From the NCBI RefSeq assembly GCF_963930865.1, contig NZ_CAWVOH010000001.1, positions 496,001 to 560,000 of the forward strand: a stretch of DNA of 64,000 nt, written 5' to 3'. Position numbers and translations under genes: made by a program. The stretch is from Eupransor demetentiae. GTDB lineage: Bacteria; Bacillota; Bacilli; Lactobacillales; Lactobacillaceae. Shown here one piece after another: positions 7,779 through 15,568 of this stretch (position 1 is its first letter; the number at the start of each line of letters is the position of its first letter). Under the pieces are notes generated by a model. That model ran no database searches, was not told the origin of the DNA, and saw nothing but the letters and a program-made list of their open reading frames with translations.

Positions 7779-8309
7779 ATGTTTCCCTACCAAATCAACG
7801 ACAAAATCACATTAAAGCTTCCTCAACCCCAAAACGATGCGCCAGCTCTTTTTCACTTAATCGATAGCAGTCGCAAGGAAATGCTGCCCTGGCTTCCTTG
7901 GGTTGAAAAAATGACAAACGAACACGAAGAAGCTGACTTCTTAATAAGCGTTTTAAAGCAAACTGCTCTTCAAAAAGCGCTGCACACCGTGATTCATTAC
8001 GAACATAAGCCAGTAGGAATGCTCTCCTTTAATACCCTTGACCATGAAAAGCATTCCGCTGAAATCGGTTACTGGTTGGGCACACGCTATACCAGCATGG
8101 GCATCATGCATACAGCAGTAGAAGCCCTTTGCCGAATTGGCTTTGAGCATTATCAACTCGACACGATCGAAATTCATGCCGCTTCCGACAATTTAGCTAG
8201 TAACCATGTCGCTGAAAAAGCCGGCTTCCAACTTGTCGAAGTTCGTCCAAATCAGGAAGATTTGCCAGACGGACATCACGATCAAAATATTTGGTTGCTG
8301 AACAAGTAA
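7779..8309 (+). CDS. GNAT acetyltransferase, RimJ/RimL type
   Basis: A 176-aa Gcn5-related N-acetyltransferase. The IGYWLGTRYTSMGIMHTAVEAL region matches the acetyl-CoA binding motif of RimL-like enzymes (Y/F-W-L ... G), followed by IEIHAASDNLASNHVAEKAGF, the conserved NxxS...AxKxGF motif. RimL relatives acetylate ribosomal protein L7/L12 or small substrates; the real substrate is unknown. Monocistronic, ending at a bidirectional terminator shared with rarA. Confidence 0.85.
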   Translation: MFPYQINDKITLKLPQPQNDAPALFHLIDSSRKEMLPWLPWVEKMTNEHEEADFLISVLKQTALQKALHTVIHYEHKPVGMLSFNTLDHEKHSAEIGYWLGTRYTSMGIMHTAVEALCRIGFEHYQLDTIEIHAASDNLASNHVAEKAGFQLVEVRPNQEDLPDGHHDQNIWLLNK

Positions 8310-8313
8310 GCAC

Positions 8314-8344
8314 AAAAAAGAGCAGCAAACGCTGCTCTTTTTTC
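8314..8344. terminator. Bidirectional terminator
   Basis: AAAAAAGAGCAGCaaacGCTGCTCTTTTTT between the convergent acetyltransferase and rarA. Confidence 0.85.
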
Positions 8345-9662
8345 ATCCATGCATTTGATGCCAGTGCTGTATTTCTTCAAGGCGTTCTTTGAAACGACTT
8401 TCATGACCTTGGGAGGTGGGTTTGTAATAGCGATGTCCCTCTAGCTTTGCCGGCATCGTTTTCATGTCGGTCAATTTATCTTCAGCATAGTGGGCTAACT
8501 GATAATTTTTCCCGTAACCTAAGTCCTTCATTAACTTCGTAGGTGCGTTGCGGATTTGCATTGGAACGGGCTCACTGCCAGTTGCCTTAACATCTTTAGC
8601 AGCTGCAAGTCGAGCCTTATAAACGGCATTCGATTTAGGTGCCAAAGACAAGTAAGTCACCGCCTCAACCAAATGAACATCACATTCTGGCATGCCAATC
8701 ATCTGGCAGGCCTGGAAAACATTGATGGCCACGTTAAGAGCATTGGTGTCCGCCAGGCCAATATCTTCACTGGCAAAACGAACTAGGCGCCGGGCAATGT
8801 ATATTGGATCTTCGCCACCATCTAACATCCGTGATAGCCAATAGATTGCGGCATCGACATCACTGTTGCGCATCGATTTATGCAAGGCCGAAATGATGTT
8901 GTAATGCTCCTCGCCATTCTTGTCATAAAGAACGAACTTCTGACTGATAAGCTGGCTCAAAGTTGCCATTGTAATAACGGTTGTGCCGTCCTTTTCAGGA
9001 CTGTTCAAAACGGCCATTTCAAGCGTATTCAAAGCCTTACGAGCATCCCCATCCGCGAAGTTCGCAATCGCCTGAATCTCATCATCACCAATTTCAATTT
9101 TTTGCTTGCCAAAGCCCGCTGGACTCTGCAAAGTATGATGAAGTAATTCAACCAAATCGCTCGGTTGCAATTCATGCAGCACAAAAACCCGACAACGGGA
9201 AAGCAAGGCTGAGTTCACTTCAAAAGATGGATTCTCAGTCGTTGCCCCGATCAAAATGATGCTCCCCTGTTCCACGTAAGGTAGAAAGGCATCCTGTTGG
9301 GCCTTGTTAAAGCGATGAATTTCATCAACAAAAACTAGCGTCCGTTGTCCCAGCGCGCGATCATTTTCAGCTTCTTTCATGACCTTTTTGATTTTAGAAA
9401 TACTGCTGTCCACGGCCGAGAAACTCAAAAATGCCGATTGAGTCTGACGGGCAATAATTTCTGCCAGCGTGGTCTTTCCCACTCCTGGTGGACCCCAGAA
9501 AATCAAGGAGGATACTTGGTCATTTTCAATCATCCCACGCAAAATTTTTCCCTGCCCAATCAAATCCTGTTGGCCCACGAATTCATCCAGATTTTGTGGA
9601 CGAACACGGCTAGCCAAGGGTTCGCTAGCCTGATTATTCTCAAATAGTGATGCTTGCTTCAT
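8343..9662 (-). CDS. rarA: Replication-associated recombination protein A (AAA+ ATPase)
   Basis: A 439-aa MgsA/RarA/WHIP-family AAA+ ATPase; start at 9662 (MKQASLFENN) follows a GGAG site. Walker A GPPGVGKTTL is near residue 58, Walker B LVFVDEIHRF near 110, sensor 1 GATTENPSFEVN near 140 and the SRCRVF arginine finger near 155. The C-terminal MgsA/AAA assoc_2 domain ends KYYKPTSQGHE. RarA acts at stalled replication forks. The gene is complete and of normal length. Confidence 0.95.
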   Translation of the reverse strand: MKQASLFENNQASEPLASRVRPQNLDEFVGQQDLIGQGKILRGMIENDQVSSLIFWGPPGVGKTTLAEIIARQTQSAFLSFSAVDSSISKIKKVMKEAENDRALGQRTLVFVDEIHRFNKAQQDAFLPYVEQGSIILIGATTENPSFEVNSALLSRCRVFVLHELQPSDLVELLHHTLQSPAGFGKQKIEIGDDEIQAIANFADGDARKALNTLEMAVLNSPEKDGTTVITMATLSQLISQKFVLYDKNGEEHYNIISALHKSMRNSDVDAAIYWLSRMLDGGEDPIYIARRLVRFASEDIGLADTNALNVAINVFQACQMIGMPECDVHLVEAVTYLSLAPKSNAVYKARLAAAKDVKATGSEPVPMQIRNAPTKLMKDLGYGKNYQLAHYAEDKLTDMKTMPAKLEGHRYYKPTSQGHESRFKERLEEIQHWHQMHG

Positions 9663-9793
9663 GGCAGCTCCTTGTGACGAACATTTGTTCCCATTATACA
9701 TGAATGCAGTTAAAAATCATAGATTCCACCAATCCTATAGGCCAATTTTGCTATAATACACAGTGATTGAATTTTTCCGAAAAGAGAATGAAT

Positions 9794-10534
9794 ATGACGA
9801 ATAACCAAGACAAGCAATTCCAGTGTCTCGTAGACAAAGAAATGTATGCAATGACGGATGGGACCTTCATTCACGAACTCGATCCCGCTATCCGCAAAGA
9901 AATTAAGCGCGATTATCCCGATTTGCACAAGGATAACTTCATTTGTAGCGAACACCTCGTGCGTTATCGTTTGAAGCGCATGAATCGAATGATTCGTGAC
10001 GACTTACATAAGAATGAATTGATCCACGAAAAGATGGCCAACGTTTCCAAAAACGACAACTATCAAATCATTGATGTTGATAAGAAGCTGGAAGAAACAT
10101 TAACCTTTGGCCAAAAAATCGCGGACGGCGTTGCCCGTTTTGGTGGTTCATGGACCTTCGTCCTTACCTTCGTCGGCTTTATTGTCGGTTGGATTCTCAT
10201 CAACGGGATGCACCTCTTCGGTGTGCATTTTGACAACTTCCCCTTCATTCTCTTGAACCTCTTCTTATCGATTGTTGCCGCTATTCAAGCGCCATTAATC
10301 ATGATGAGTCAGAACCGTTCAGGATCATATGACCGCATGGAATCACGAAACGATTACCACGTGAACTTACGATCTGAAGAAGAAATTCGTCTTTTGCATT
10401 CCAAGATGGACCACTTGATTCAACAGGATCAACCCGACGTGATGCAGGTACAAAAGATGCAGATGGAAATGTTGGCATCCATCAACGAACAACTTGCCAT
10501 TGTCATGAAACAGCAAAAAAAAGATGAGGAATAA
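9794..10534 (+). CDS. DUF1003 family membrane protein
   Basis: A 246-aa protein when started at 9794 (MTNNQDKQF), which has AAAGAG 7 nt upstream. An N-terminal soluble segment contains CxxH-type residues (ICSEHLVRYRLKRMN). The DUF1003 core FGQKIADGVARFGGSWTFV...QAPLIMMSQNR with two transmembrane helices (about residues 113-165) follows, then a charged, coiled-coil-like tail. The function of the family is not established. A TATAAT -10 lies at 9751. Confidence 0.85.
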   Translation: MTNNQDKQFQCLVDKEMYAMTDGTFIHELDPAIRKEIKRDYPDLHKDNFICSEHLVRYRLKRMNRMIRDDLHKNELIHEKMANVSKNDNYQIIDVDKKLEETLTFGQKIADGVARFGGSWTFVLTFVGFIVGWILINGMHLFGVHFDNFPFILLNLFLSIVAAIQAPLIMMSQNRSGSYDRMESRNDYHVNLRSEEEIRLLHSKMDHLIQQDQPDVMQVQKMQMEMLASINEQLAIVMKQQKKDEE

Positions 10535-10551
10535 TCCTCATCTTTTTTATT
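10516..10551. terminator. Bidirectional terminator overlapping two gene ends
   Basis: AAAAAAGATGAGGA then its complement TCCTCATCTTTTTT. The stem includes the DUF1003 stop region and ends inside the convergent hydrolase stop region. Confidence 0.8.
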
Positions 10552-11380
10552 TGGTCAAGAAATCATAGATAGCTTGATCAACTTCCTTGTTTTCATGGAG
10601 CTTGGAATGTTGGGCCTGCTTACCAGTAATAAGCTTTTCTTGGTAAGTTGAAGGCTGGCGCACAAAGTAACGCAATGACTTCGATGAATTGTTGGGAACG
10701 GTCGTGTCCGAACCATTGCCGGTACTGTCACCGTAGATGTTTAATACCTTGGTTTTGTTATTCTCGTAGTACTTTTCTAGACCGGCCAAACTGCGGTAGC
10801 TATCAGTTTCCTTGCTTGGCATGCCGTTGGCTTCGAGTCCAGCGCTGGCATCATTTTGGAATCGCAAACCATTAAAGTGGCCGGCGATGTCAATCGTGCG
10901 TTCCACGCGCGGCAAGTTATCCGGATACTGACTGTGACTCTTCAAATAGTAAACAATGGCCATGTTGCCCATGGAATGCCCAATCAAGTTCACTTTCGTA
11001 ATTCCTTGCTCATGTAACTGGGTCATAATGGTGTCCACCCAGTCCGTCGTCTTAGCAAAATCAGTGTTGCTGTTGTCGTTGAACTGAACCAAGTAGATTG
11101 GGTGCTTATCCCCTGCTGCAGCTTTGCGATTGAAGCTAACCTTGCTATCTTTTGAAACCGTCACATTAATTCGGCGGTTAGAATAGCCCTTGTCAACAAG
11201 GTAACGGCTCATGCTCTGTTCGGCGTTGCGCGAAGAGCCGTATCCGTGGAAAAAGACGGTAGCCTCAGTTGGTTTCACATCGGTCTGTCCACTGGCTTTT
11301 TTATAAGTAACAAGCGCCAAAGCAATCACGACAATCGCGACCAGAACCGCTAAAACCGTATATATTGTTTTTGGTTTCAT
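10547..11380 (-). CDS. DUF915-family alpha/beta hydrolase, exported
   Basis: A 277-aa protein with an N-terminal signal anchor (IYTVLAVLVAIVVIALALV). The alpha/beta hydrolase core has the oxyanion segment VFFHGYGSSRN, nucleophile elbow GHSMGN (Ser near residue 146), a DTTVP acid loop and a C-terminal QHSKLHEN containing the likely catalytic His. This is the DUF915 cell-surface hydrolase family common in lactobacilli; substrate unknown. A paralogue with the same core motifs lies at 18224-19075. Next gene upstream on the same strand is an aldo/keto reductase, 16 nt away, so the two are probably cotranscribed. Confidence 0.85.
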   Translation of the reverse strand: MKPKTIYTVLAVLVAIVVIALALVTYKKASGQTDVKPTEATVFFHGYGSSRNAEQSMSRYLVDKGYSNRRINVTVSKDSKVSFNRKAAAGDKHPIYLVQFNDNSNTDFAKTTDWVDTIMTQLHEQGITKVNLIGHSMGNMAIVYYLKSHSQYPDNLPRVERTIDIAGHFNGLRFQNDASAGLEANGMPSKETDSYRSLAGLEKYYENNKTKVLNIYGDSTGNGSDTTVPNNSSKSLRYFVRQPSTYQEKLITGKQAQHSKLHENKEVDQAIYDFLTK

Positions 11381-11396
11381 ATTTATATTTCTCCAA

Positions 11397-12269
11397 TTAG
11401 TCCAGACTGGTTACGACCGGATTATTCAAATAATCATAAAGTCGTTCGACTTCGGAAAGTTTGTTTGTATCTAACATTGATGGACGTTTACGATCAAGCT
11501 TACTAATTGCTTCGAATTCATCAGAACTAAGCTCAAAATCCCAAATATCAGCATTTTCTTGCATACGGTTTTCATGAACAGACTTTGGAATAACACTGAT
11601 ACCTTGCTGCACATTCCAACGTAAGATAACCTGAGCAACAGATTTACCATGCTTCTTGGCAATTTCCTCGAGGGTTGGTTCTTCAAACATGCCATTCATT
11701 CCTTCTGCAAAGGGTGCCCAGGCTTCAGCATGAAGACCCCTTTCCGCCATTAACTTCAATAATTCAGGTCGCTGGAAATGAGGATGATGCTCAATTTGAT
11801 TAACCTGAGGAATAAAGTCGAAATTATAAAGCAAATCCGTTAATTTAGAAGCATCAAAATTACTAATTCCAATCGCACGTACTTTACCAGCCTTATACAA
11901 ATCAATCATAGCGCGATAAGCACCATAATAGTCGCCCAATGGCATGTGGATTAAGTACAGGTCAATATAATTAAGACCTAATTTATTTAAAGATTGATAG
12001 AAAGCTTGAATCGTACGCCGATAGCCCATTTCATTGACATAAGCCTTAGTCGTCACAAATAATTCCTCTCGGGGAATATCTGATTCTGAAATGGCAGCAC
12101 CAACAGCTTCCTCGTTCTTATATGATGAAGCAGTATCCAACATACGGTAGCCATTTTTCAATGCTAATTTTACTGCTGTTTTTGCTTCGTCTAAATCCGA
12201 AACCTGGAAAACACCAAAACCTTCAAGAGGCATCTCAATATCATTATTTAATCGAATTGTCTTTTGCAT
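11397..12269 (-). CDS. Aldo/keto reductase
   Basis: A 290-aa AKR-fold oxidoreductase; start at 12269 (MQKTIRLNNDIEM) is preceded by GGAGATATTT. Catalytic tetrad elements are DTASSYKNE (Asp/Tyr), VTTKAYVN (Lys) and YLIHMPLGDY (His). The NADPH site is IPKSVHENRMQEN near the C-terminus. It is divergent from a MerR regulator gene 100 nt away, the usual arrangement for carbonyl- or electrophile-induced reductases of the AdhR/NmlR type. A second AKR of the same subfamily is at 46858-47766. Confidence 0.92.
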   Translation of the reverse strand: MQKTIRLNNDIEMPLEGFGVFQVSDLDEAKTAVKLALKNGYRMLDTASSYKNEEAVGAAISESDIPREELFVTTKAYVNEMGYRRTIQAFYQSLNKLGLNYIDLYLIHMPLGDYYGAYRAMIDLYKAGKVRAIGISNFDASKLTDLLYNFDFIPQVNQIEHHPHFQRPELLKLMAERGLHAEAWAPFAEGMNGMFEEPTLEEIAKKHGKSVAQVILRWNVQQGISVIPKSVHENRMQENADIWDFELSSDEFEAISKLDRKRPSMLDTNKLSEVERLYDYLNNPVVTSLD

Positions 12270-12375
12270 AAATATCTCCTTCATTTTCTATCTGCGAACA
12301 AAATTGCTTTGTCCACTAATTGATGCTAAACTCATCTTACAATCTAAACCTAACTTTAAGTAAAGGAAGAATTTG

Positions 12376-12816
12376 ATGTCTTACTCAATTGGTCAAGTGG
12401 CCGAAATGTACAAATTACCTGTCTCAACCGTTCGCTACTACGACAAAATGGGACTTTTTCCGGGTCTTAAACGTGAATCTGGCTTCCGTCGCTTTTCCAA
12501 TGTGGACGTGCAGGCGCTAAATCTCATCGATTGTCTAAAAAAATCGGGCCTATCGATTACTGATATCAAAGATTTTATGGACCTAACAACCAAGGGCCCC
12601 TCGACCTTTGAAGAGCGCCGCGAACTTTTCATTGAACAGGAAGCAACCGTTGAAAAGGAATTGGCGGAAATTAAAAAAGTTCAGGCCATGCTTCAGTTCA
12701 AGCATTGGTACTATGATGAAGCCATCAAACTCGGCAACGAAGAAGCTGTTCAAGCCATGATTCCTGATCAATTACCAAAAGAAATTCGAGCAGCTTATCA
12801 ATTGTCGCATAACTAA
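12376..12816 (+). CDS. MerR-family transcriptional regulator
   Basis: A 146-aa MerR-type activator starting MSYSIGQVAEMYKLPVSTVR, with winged helix (residues 1-70) and the YYDKMGLFPGLKRESGFRRFS wing. A coiled-coil dimerisation helix follows. No cysteine motif for metal binding is seen, which fits the subfamily that regulates reductases. It is divergent from the aldo/keto reductase gene, its likely target. Confidence 0.9.
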   Translation: MSYSIGQVAEMYKLPVSTVRYYDKMGLFPGLKRESGFRRFSNVDVQALNLIDCLKKSGLSITDIKDFMDLTTKGPSTFEERRELFIEQEATVEKELAEIKKVQAMLQFKHWYYDEAIKLGNEEAVQAMIPDQLPKEIRAAYQLSHN

Positions 12817-12845
12817 TAAAAGACGCCTCTTCGGCGTCTTTTTTA
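12816..12845. terminator. Bidirectional terminator
   Basis: AAAAGACGCCtcttcGGCGTCTTTTTT between convergent MerR and NAD-binding genes. Confidence 0.85.
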
Positions 12846-13475
12846 ATAGAAACTAGGTTTATCCAACTTTTCACTGCCGGGTTCGTATACACCCACTGAA
12901 GCCTTAACATCACGCCCTGGGTTATTCAACAAGTCAATCACGTATTGCACGACGGCCTCGCGAGTCACCTGAGCACCAACGAAGGGTTCGCCCTTTTGCG
13001 TCAAAGCATATTTTGTATTCCCAGACTGGTTATAAAGCCAAGACATGCGCATGTAAGTGTAATCAAGTCCTGAATTTTCCAAATCACTCACCCACTGTTT
13101 ACGTTGGGCTGACGCATCTCCTATCATGGCGCGGTTCCAGTCACCAAATTTTCCACCGACTTCGTTGTAGACACCTAAAACACCGGCAACAATAATTCGC
13201 TTAAGGCCTGTTGCTCGCATCGCTGCCACAATCGTGCCCAGTTCATGGTCCGAGCCTTCAAAAACTGCATCCTGACCCGTCATTGCTTTTTCGAGTAAAG
13301 CTTGATCAGAGAAATCGCCGTCAATCAAGGTCACGCGATCATTGTCGGCATACTGACCCAAACGTTGTTTCGCATCACGAGCATATAGTGTTAATTCATC
13401 GTCACTTTCATTGAGTAATCTTTCCGTGAGCATCCGTGAGATTTGTCCAGCTGCTCCTAAAATCAATAATTTCAT
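12843..13475 (-). CDS. NAD(P)-binding protein, atypical SDR
   Basis: A 210-aa protein beginning MKLLILGAAGQISRMLTERL, a Rossmann glycine motif GAAGQIS. IIVAGVLGVYNEVGG and the short C-terminal domain ending EKLDKPSFY are as in NAD(P)H-binding YwnB/NmrA-like proteins. The catalytic YxxxK is not in its classical place, which marks the atypical class. The function is unknown; relatives are oxidoreductases or redox sensors. Single gene with its own GGGAGC site. Confidence 0.85.
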   Translation of the reverse strand: MKLLILGAAGQISRMLTERLLNESDDELTLYARDAKQRLGQYADNDRVTLIDGDFSDQALLEKAMTGQDAVFEGSDHELGTIVAAMRATGLKRIIVAGVLGVYNEVGGKFGDWNRAMIGDASAQRKQWVSDLENSGLDYTYMRMSWLYNQSGNTKYALTQKGEPFVGAQVTREAVVQYVIDLLNNPGRDVKASVGVYEPGSEKLDKPSFY

Positions 13476-13585
13476 ATTGTGCTCCCTTCAATTTCCTTCT
13501 ATTGCCATTAAACACCTTAAAGTGGGCTTTAGGTCAAACAAATCCGCTTCTGCTATAATTAGAAAAAAGCAAAAGGATGAATTAA

Positions 13586-13894
13586 ATGCTAATTAGCACA
13601 ACAGAAAACATCGGCAAAGACTACGAAGTACTTGGCGAAGTCTTTGGCGTAACAACGCAATCACGTGACATGTTTAGTAACTTCGGCGCTGGTTTAAAGA
13701 ACCTCGTCGGCGGTGAAATCAAGGGTTACACCAAGATGCTGCACACTTCCCGCGAAGAAGCCATTTCTCGAATGACGGAAGAAGCTGCCAAGAAGGGTGG
13801 CGACGCCATCGTCATGATGCGCTTTGACTCTGGTTCAATCGGAAACGATATGCAAAGTGTCGTTGCCTATGGTACAGCCGTGAAGTTTAAGTAA
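13586..13894 (+). CDS. UPF0145 (YbjQ-like) family protein
   Basis: A 102-aa protein with the family pattern: N-terminal ISTTENIGKDYEVLGEVFG, central R(D)MFSNFGAGLKNLVGGEIKGYTKML and C-terminal A...GGDAIVMMRFDS...YGTAVKF. These small proteins form pentamers of unknown function and are sometimes called heavy-metal-binding domain proteins. Start has AAAGGATGAATTAA upstream. Followed by a strong bidirectional terminator. Confidence 0.9.
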   Translation: MLISTTENIGKDYEVLGEVFGVTTQSRDMFSNFGAGLKNLVGGEIKGYTKMLHTSREEAISRMTEEAAKKGGDAIVMMRFDSGSIGNDMQSVVAYGTAVKFK

Positions 13895-13900
13895 ACTAAC

Positions 13901-13932
13901 GAAAAAAGGATGACGCGAGTCATCCTTTTTTA
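13901..13932. terminator. Bidirectional terminator
   Basis: AAAAAAGGATGACgcgaGTCATCCTTTTTT between the UPF0145 gene and brnQ. Confidence 0.85.
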
Positions 13933-13944
13933 TTTTTCATGTTG

Positions 13945-15312
13945 TCATTTGACGACTTCATTAACCGTTTTACGATAAGCAGAAATCATTTGTGACAAGC
14001 GCCAGCTCATGGCAATGACCGCACCAACCATGGCTGGAACGAACCAACCAAAGCCTTCTGATGCTAGGGGTACATATTGTTGGTAAAGGGTTGCCAAATG
14101 GCTTACCCAATCAGTTTTTGCCAATGGTGAGGCGATTAAGGCGTCCAAAACTGCGGGAACAGCGACAAAAGCCATGACCCAGCGGTAAAGCACACGATCC
14201 TGTTGAACCCACTTGTTCAATACGCCCAAAACGGTCAAGGCCAAGGCGAATGGGTAAAGCAACATCAATACAGGCGCTGACCAAGCCACGATTTTCGTCA
14301 AACCAGCATTGGCCGTGACAAAGGAACCAAGCGCGATAAGGCGCAACCACCATAGATAAGAAACCTTGGGGAAGACCCGGTGCAAATCCTGGGCAAAGGA
14401 AACAAAGAGGCCCATGGCAGTCGTGAAGACGGCCAAAGTTACGATAAGCCCGGTAGCCAAAACGCCGACGTTACCAGTATAATGTGTCACGATTTGTGAA
14501 AAAGCAGTTCCACCATTATCCGCCACCTTCATTGCGCCTAGAGAAGAAACACCCAGCAAGGTGATGGCGACGTAGATTAATCCTTCCAACAAGATAGCGA
14601 GAAAGCCTGATTTTGCTAGTACGCGGGATACGTTTTTCCCTTCAAAACCAAGACCGCGCACGGCATAAACAACAGAAACAGCCAGGGCCAAGAGCGCCAA
14701 GCCATCCATGGTGTTGTAGCCGTCAAGGATGCCCTGAAAAGCGGCTTGTCCTTGATAAGCAGCACTGGCCTTCTGGTTCAAATCCCCCATCGGCAAGAAC
14801 AAAGCCAAAACTAGGATTAAGGCCAACAAGGCCAAGAAGAGTGGGTTCAAATACTTACCAACCCACTTCATCAAGTCGGATTGCTTCACCGTCAAGAAGT
14901 AGGCCAAACCAAAGAAAACAGCGGTAAAGGCTAACATGGCGACTTGCTGATAGGCGGCCGGAACAAAGGGTGCGACGCCCATGGCATAAGCAGTGGCAGC
15001 CGTACGCGGCGTTCCAAACAAAGGACCGATGGTAAAGTGGATGGCAACCAAGATAGCCGTTCCAAACCAAGGAGCAATCGGCTTAGCAACGTCATAAAGT
15101 GACTTTGAGTTCGTCATCGAAACCGCCAACATGGCCAAGTATGGCAAGAGCGCCCCTGTTAAAAGAAAACCAATCACCGCCGGGAACCAATTGTGTCCGG
15201 CTAATTGGCCCAATTGAACAGGAAAGATCAAGTTCCCTGCTCCGAAGAACATCCCAAAGATTAGGGAGGCGACCAAGAATAGTTGACGTCGACTTAATTT
15301 CTGCTTTTCCAT
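13945..15312 (-). CDS. brnQ: Branched-chain amino acid:cation symporter
   Basis: A 455-aa LIVCS-family (BrnQ/BraB) permease with about 12 transmembrane helices. The start at 15312 (MEKQKLSRRQLFLVASLIFG) has GAAGGAG 7 nt upstream. The family signature is FGMFFGAGNLIFPVQLGQLAG and GPLFGTPRTAA. It imports Leu, Ile and Val with Na+ or H+. A terminator and an Ile-rich leader ORF lie directly upstream, so expression is likely controlled by isoleucine supply through attenuation. Confidence 0.95.
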   Translation of the reverse strand: MEKQKLSRRQLFLVASLIFGMFFGAGNLIFPVQLGQLAGHNWFPAVIGFLLTGALLPYLAMLAVSMTNSKSLYDVAKPIAPWFGTAILVAIHFTIGPLFGTPRTAATAYAMGVAPFVPAAYQQVAMLAFTAVFFGLAYFLTVKQSDLMKWVGKYLNPLFLALLALILVLALFLPMGDLNQKASAAYQGQAAFQGILDGYNTMDGLALLALAVSVVYAVRGLGFEGKNVSRVLAKSGFLAILLEGLIYVAITLLGVSSLGAMKVADNGGTAFSQIVTHYTGNVGVLATGLIVTLAVFTTAMGLFVSFAQDLHRVFPKVSYLWWLRLIALGSFVTANAGLTKIVAWSAPVLMLLYPFALALTVLGVLNKWVQQDRVLYRWVMAFVAVPAVLDALIASPLAKTDWVSHLATLYQQYVPLASEGFGWFVPAMVGAVIAMSWRLSQMISAYRKTVNEVVK

Positions 15313-15355
15313 TTGAAAAACTCCTTCTATTTTCATCGCCTTAAGTTTGGCAAAC

Positions 15356-15448
15356 AAAAAGACCAGCTACTCACTGTAGCCGGTCTTAAACATTCTCACA
15401 GCTACCTATCATTGATGGATAGGTAGCACAAAACGTCAGCACCTATCC
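15356..15448 (-). promoter_or_regulatory. brnQ attenuator: competing helices and terminator
   Basis: In minus-strand order the pairing arms are: arm 1 at 15441-15448, arm 2 at 15417-15424, arm 3 at 15401-15410, arm 4 at 15376-15381. Arm 1 pairs with 2 (GGATAGGT/ACCTATCC). Arm 2 lies within the partner of arm 3 (GCTACCTATC/GATAGGTAGC). The end of arm 3 can pair with arm 4 (GTAGC/GCTAC), which is the 5' side of the terminator AGACCGGCTAC ... GTAGCTGGTCT plus T run (15356-15387). A ribosome stalled on Ile codons leaves arm 1 free, so 1:2 forms, 3 is released and can block the terminator. A ribosome at the stop codon covers arm 1, so 2:3 and the terminator form. Read by eye. Confidence 0.75.
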
Positions 15449-15502
15449 CTATGGAATAATGCTGATAATAATGGCTGAATTGTTTGAGAATGAATGCGTC
15501 AT
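15449..15502 (-). CDS. Ile-rich leader peptide of brnQ (17 aa)
   Basis: MTHSFSNNSAIIISIIP. Codons 11, 12, 13, 15 and 16 are isoleucine (ATT ATT ATC AGC ATT ATT), directly before the attenuator. The stop codon TAG abuts pairing arm 1. A weak AAGTGAG site lies about 8 nt upstream. It is a control ORF rather than a functional peptide. Confidence 0.8.
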   Translation of the reverse strand: MTHSFSNNSAIIISIIP

Positions 15503-15531
15503 GTGTCTTACTCACTTAATTTGATAATATA

Positions 15532-15560
15532 ATTAAAACAGAATGAGAGTTATCTGTCAA
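15532..15560 (-). promoter_or_regulatory. brnQ leader promoter
   Basis: TTGACA at 15555-15560 and TTTAAT at 15532-15537 on the minus strand, 17-nt spacer, about 30 nt before the leader ORF and directly after the amidohydrolase stop region. Confidence 0.6.
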
Positions 15561-15568
15561 ATACTAAT

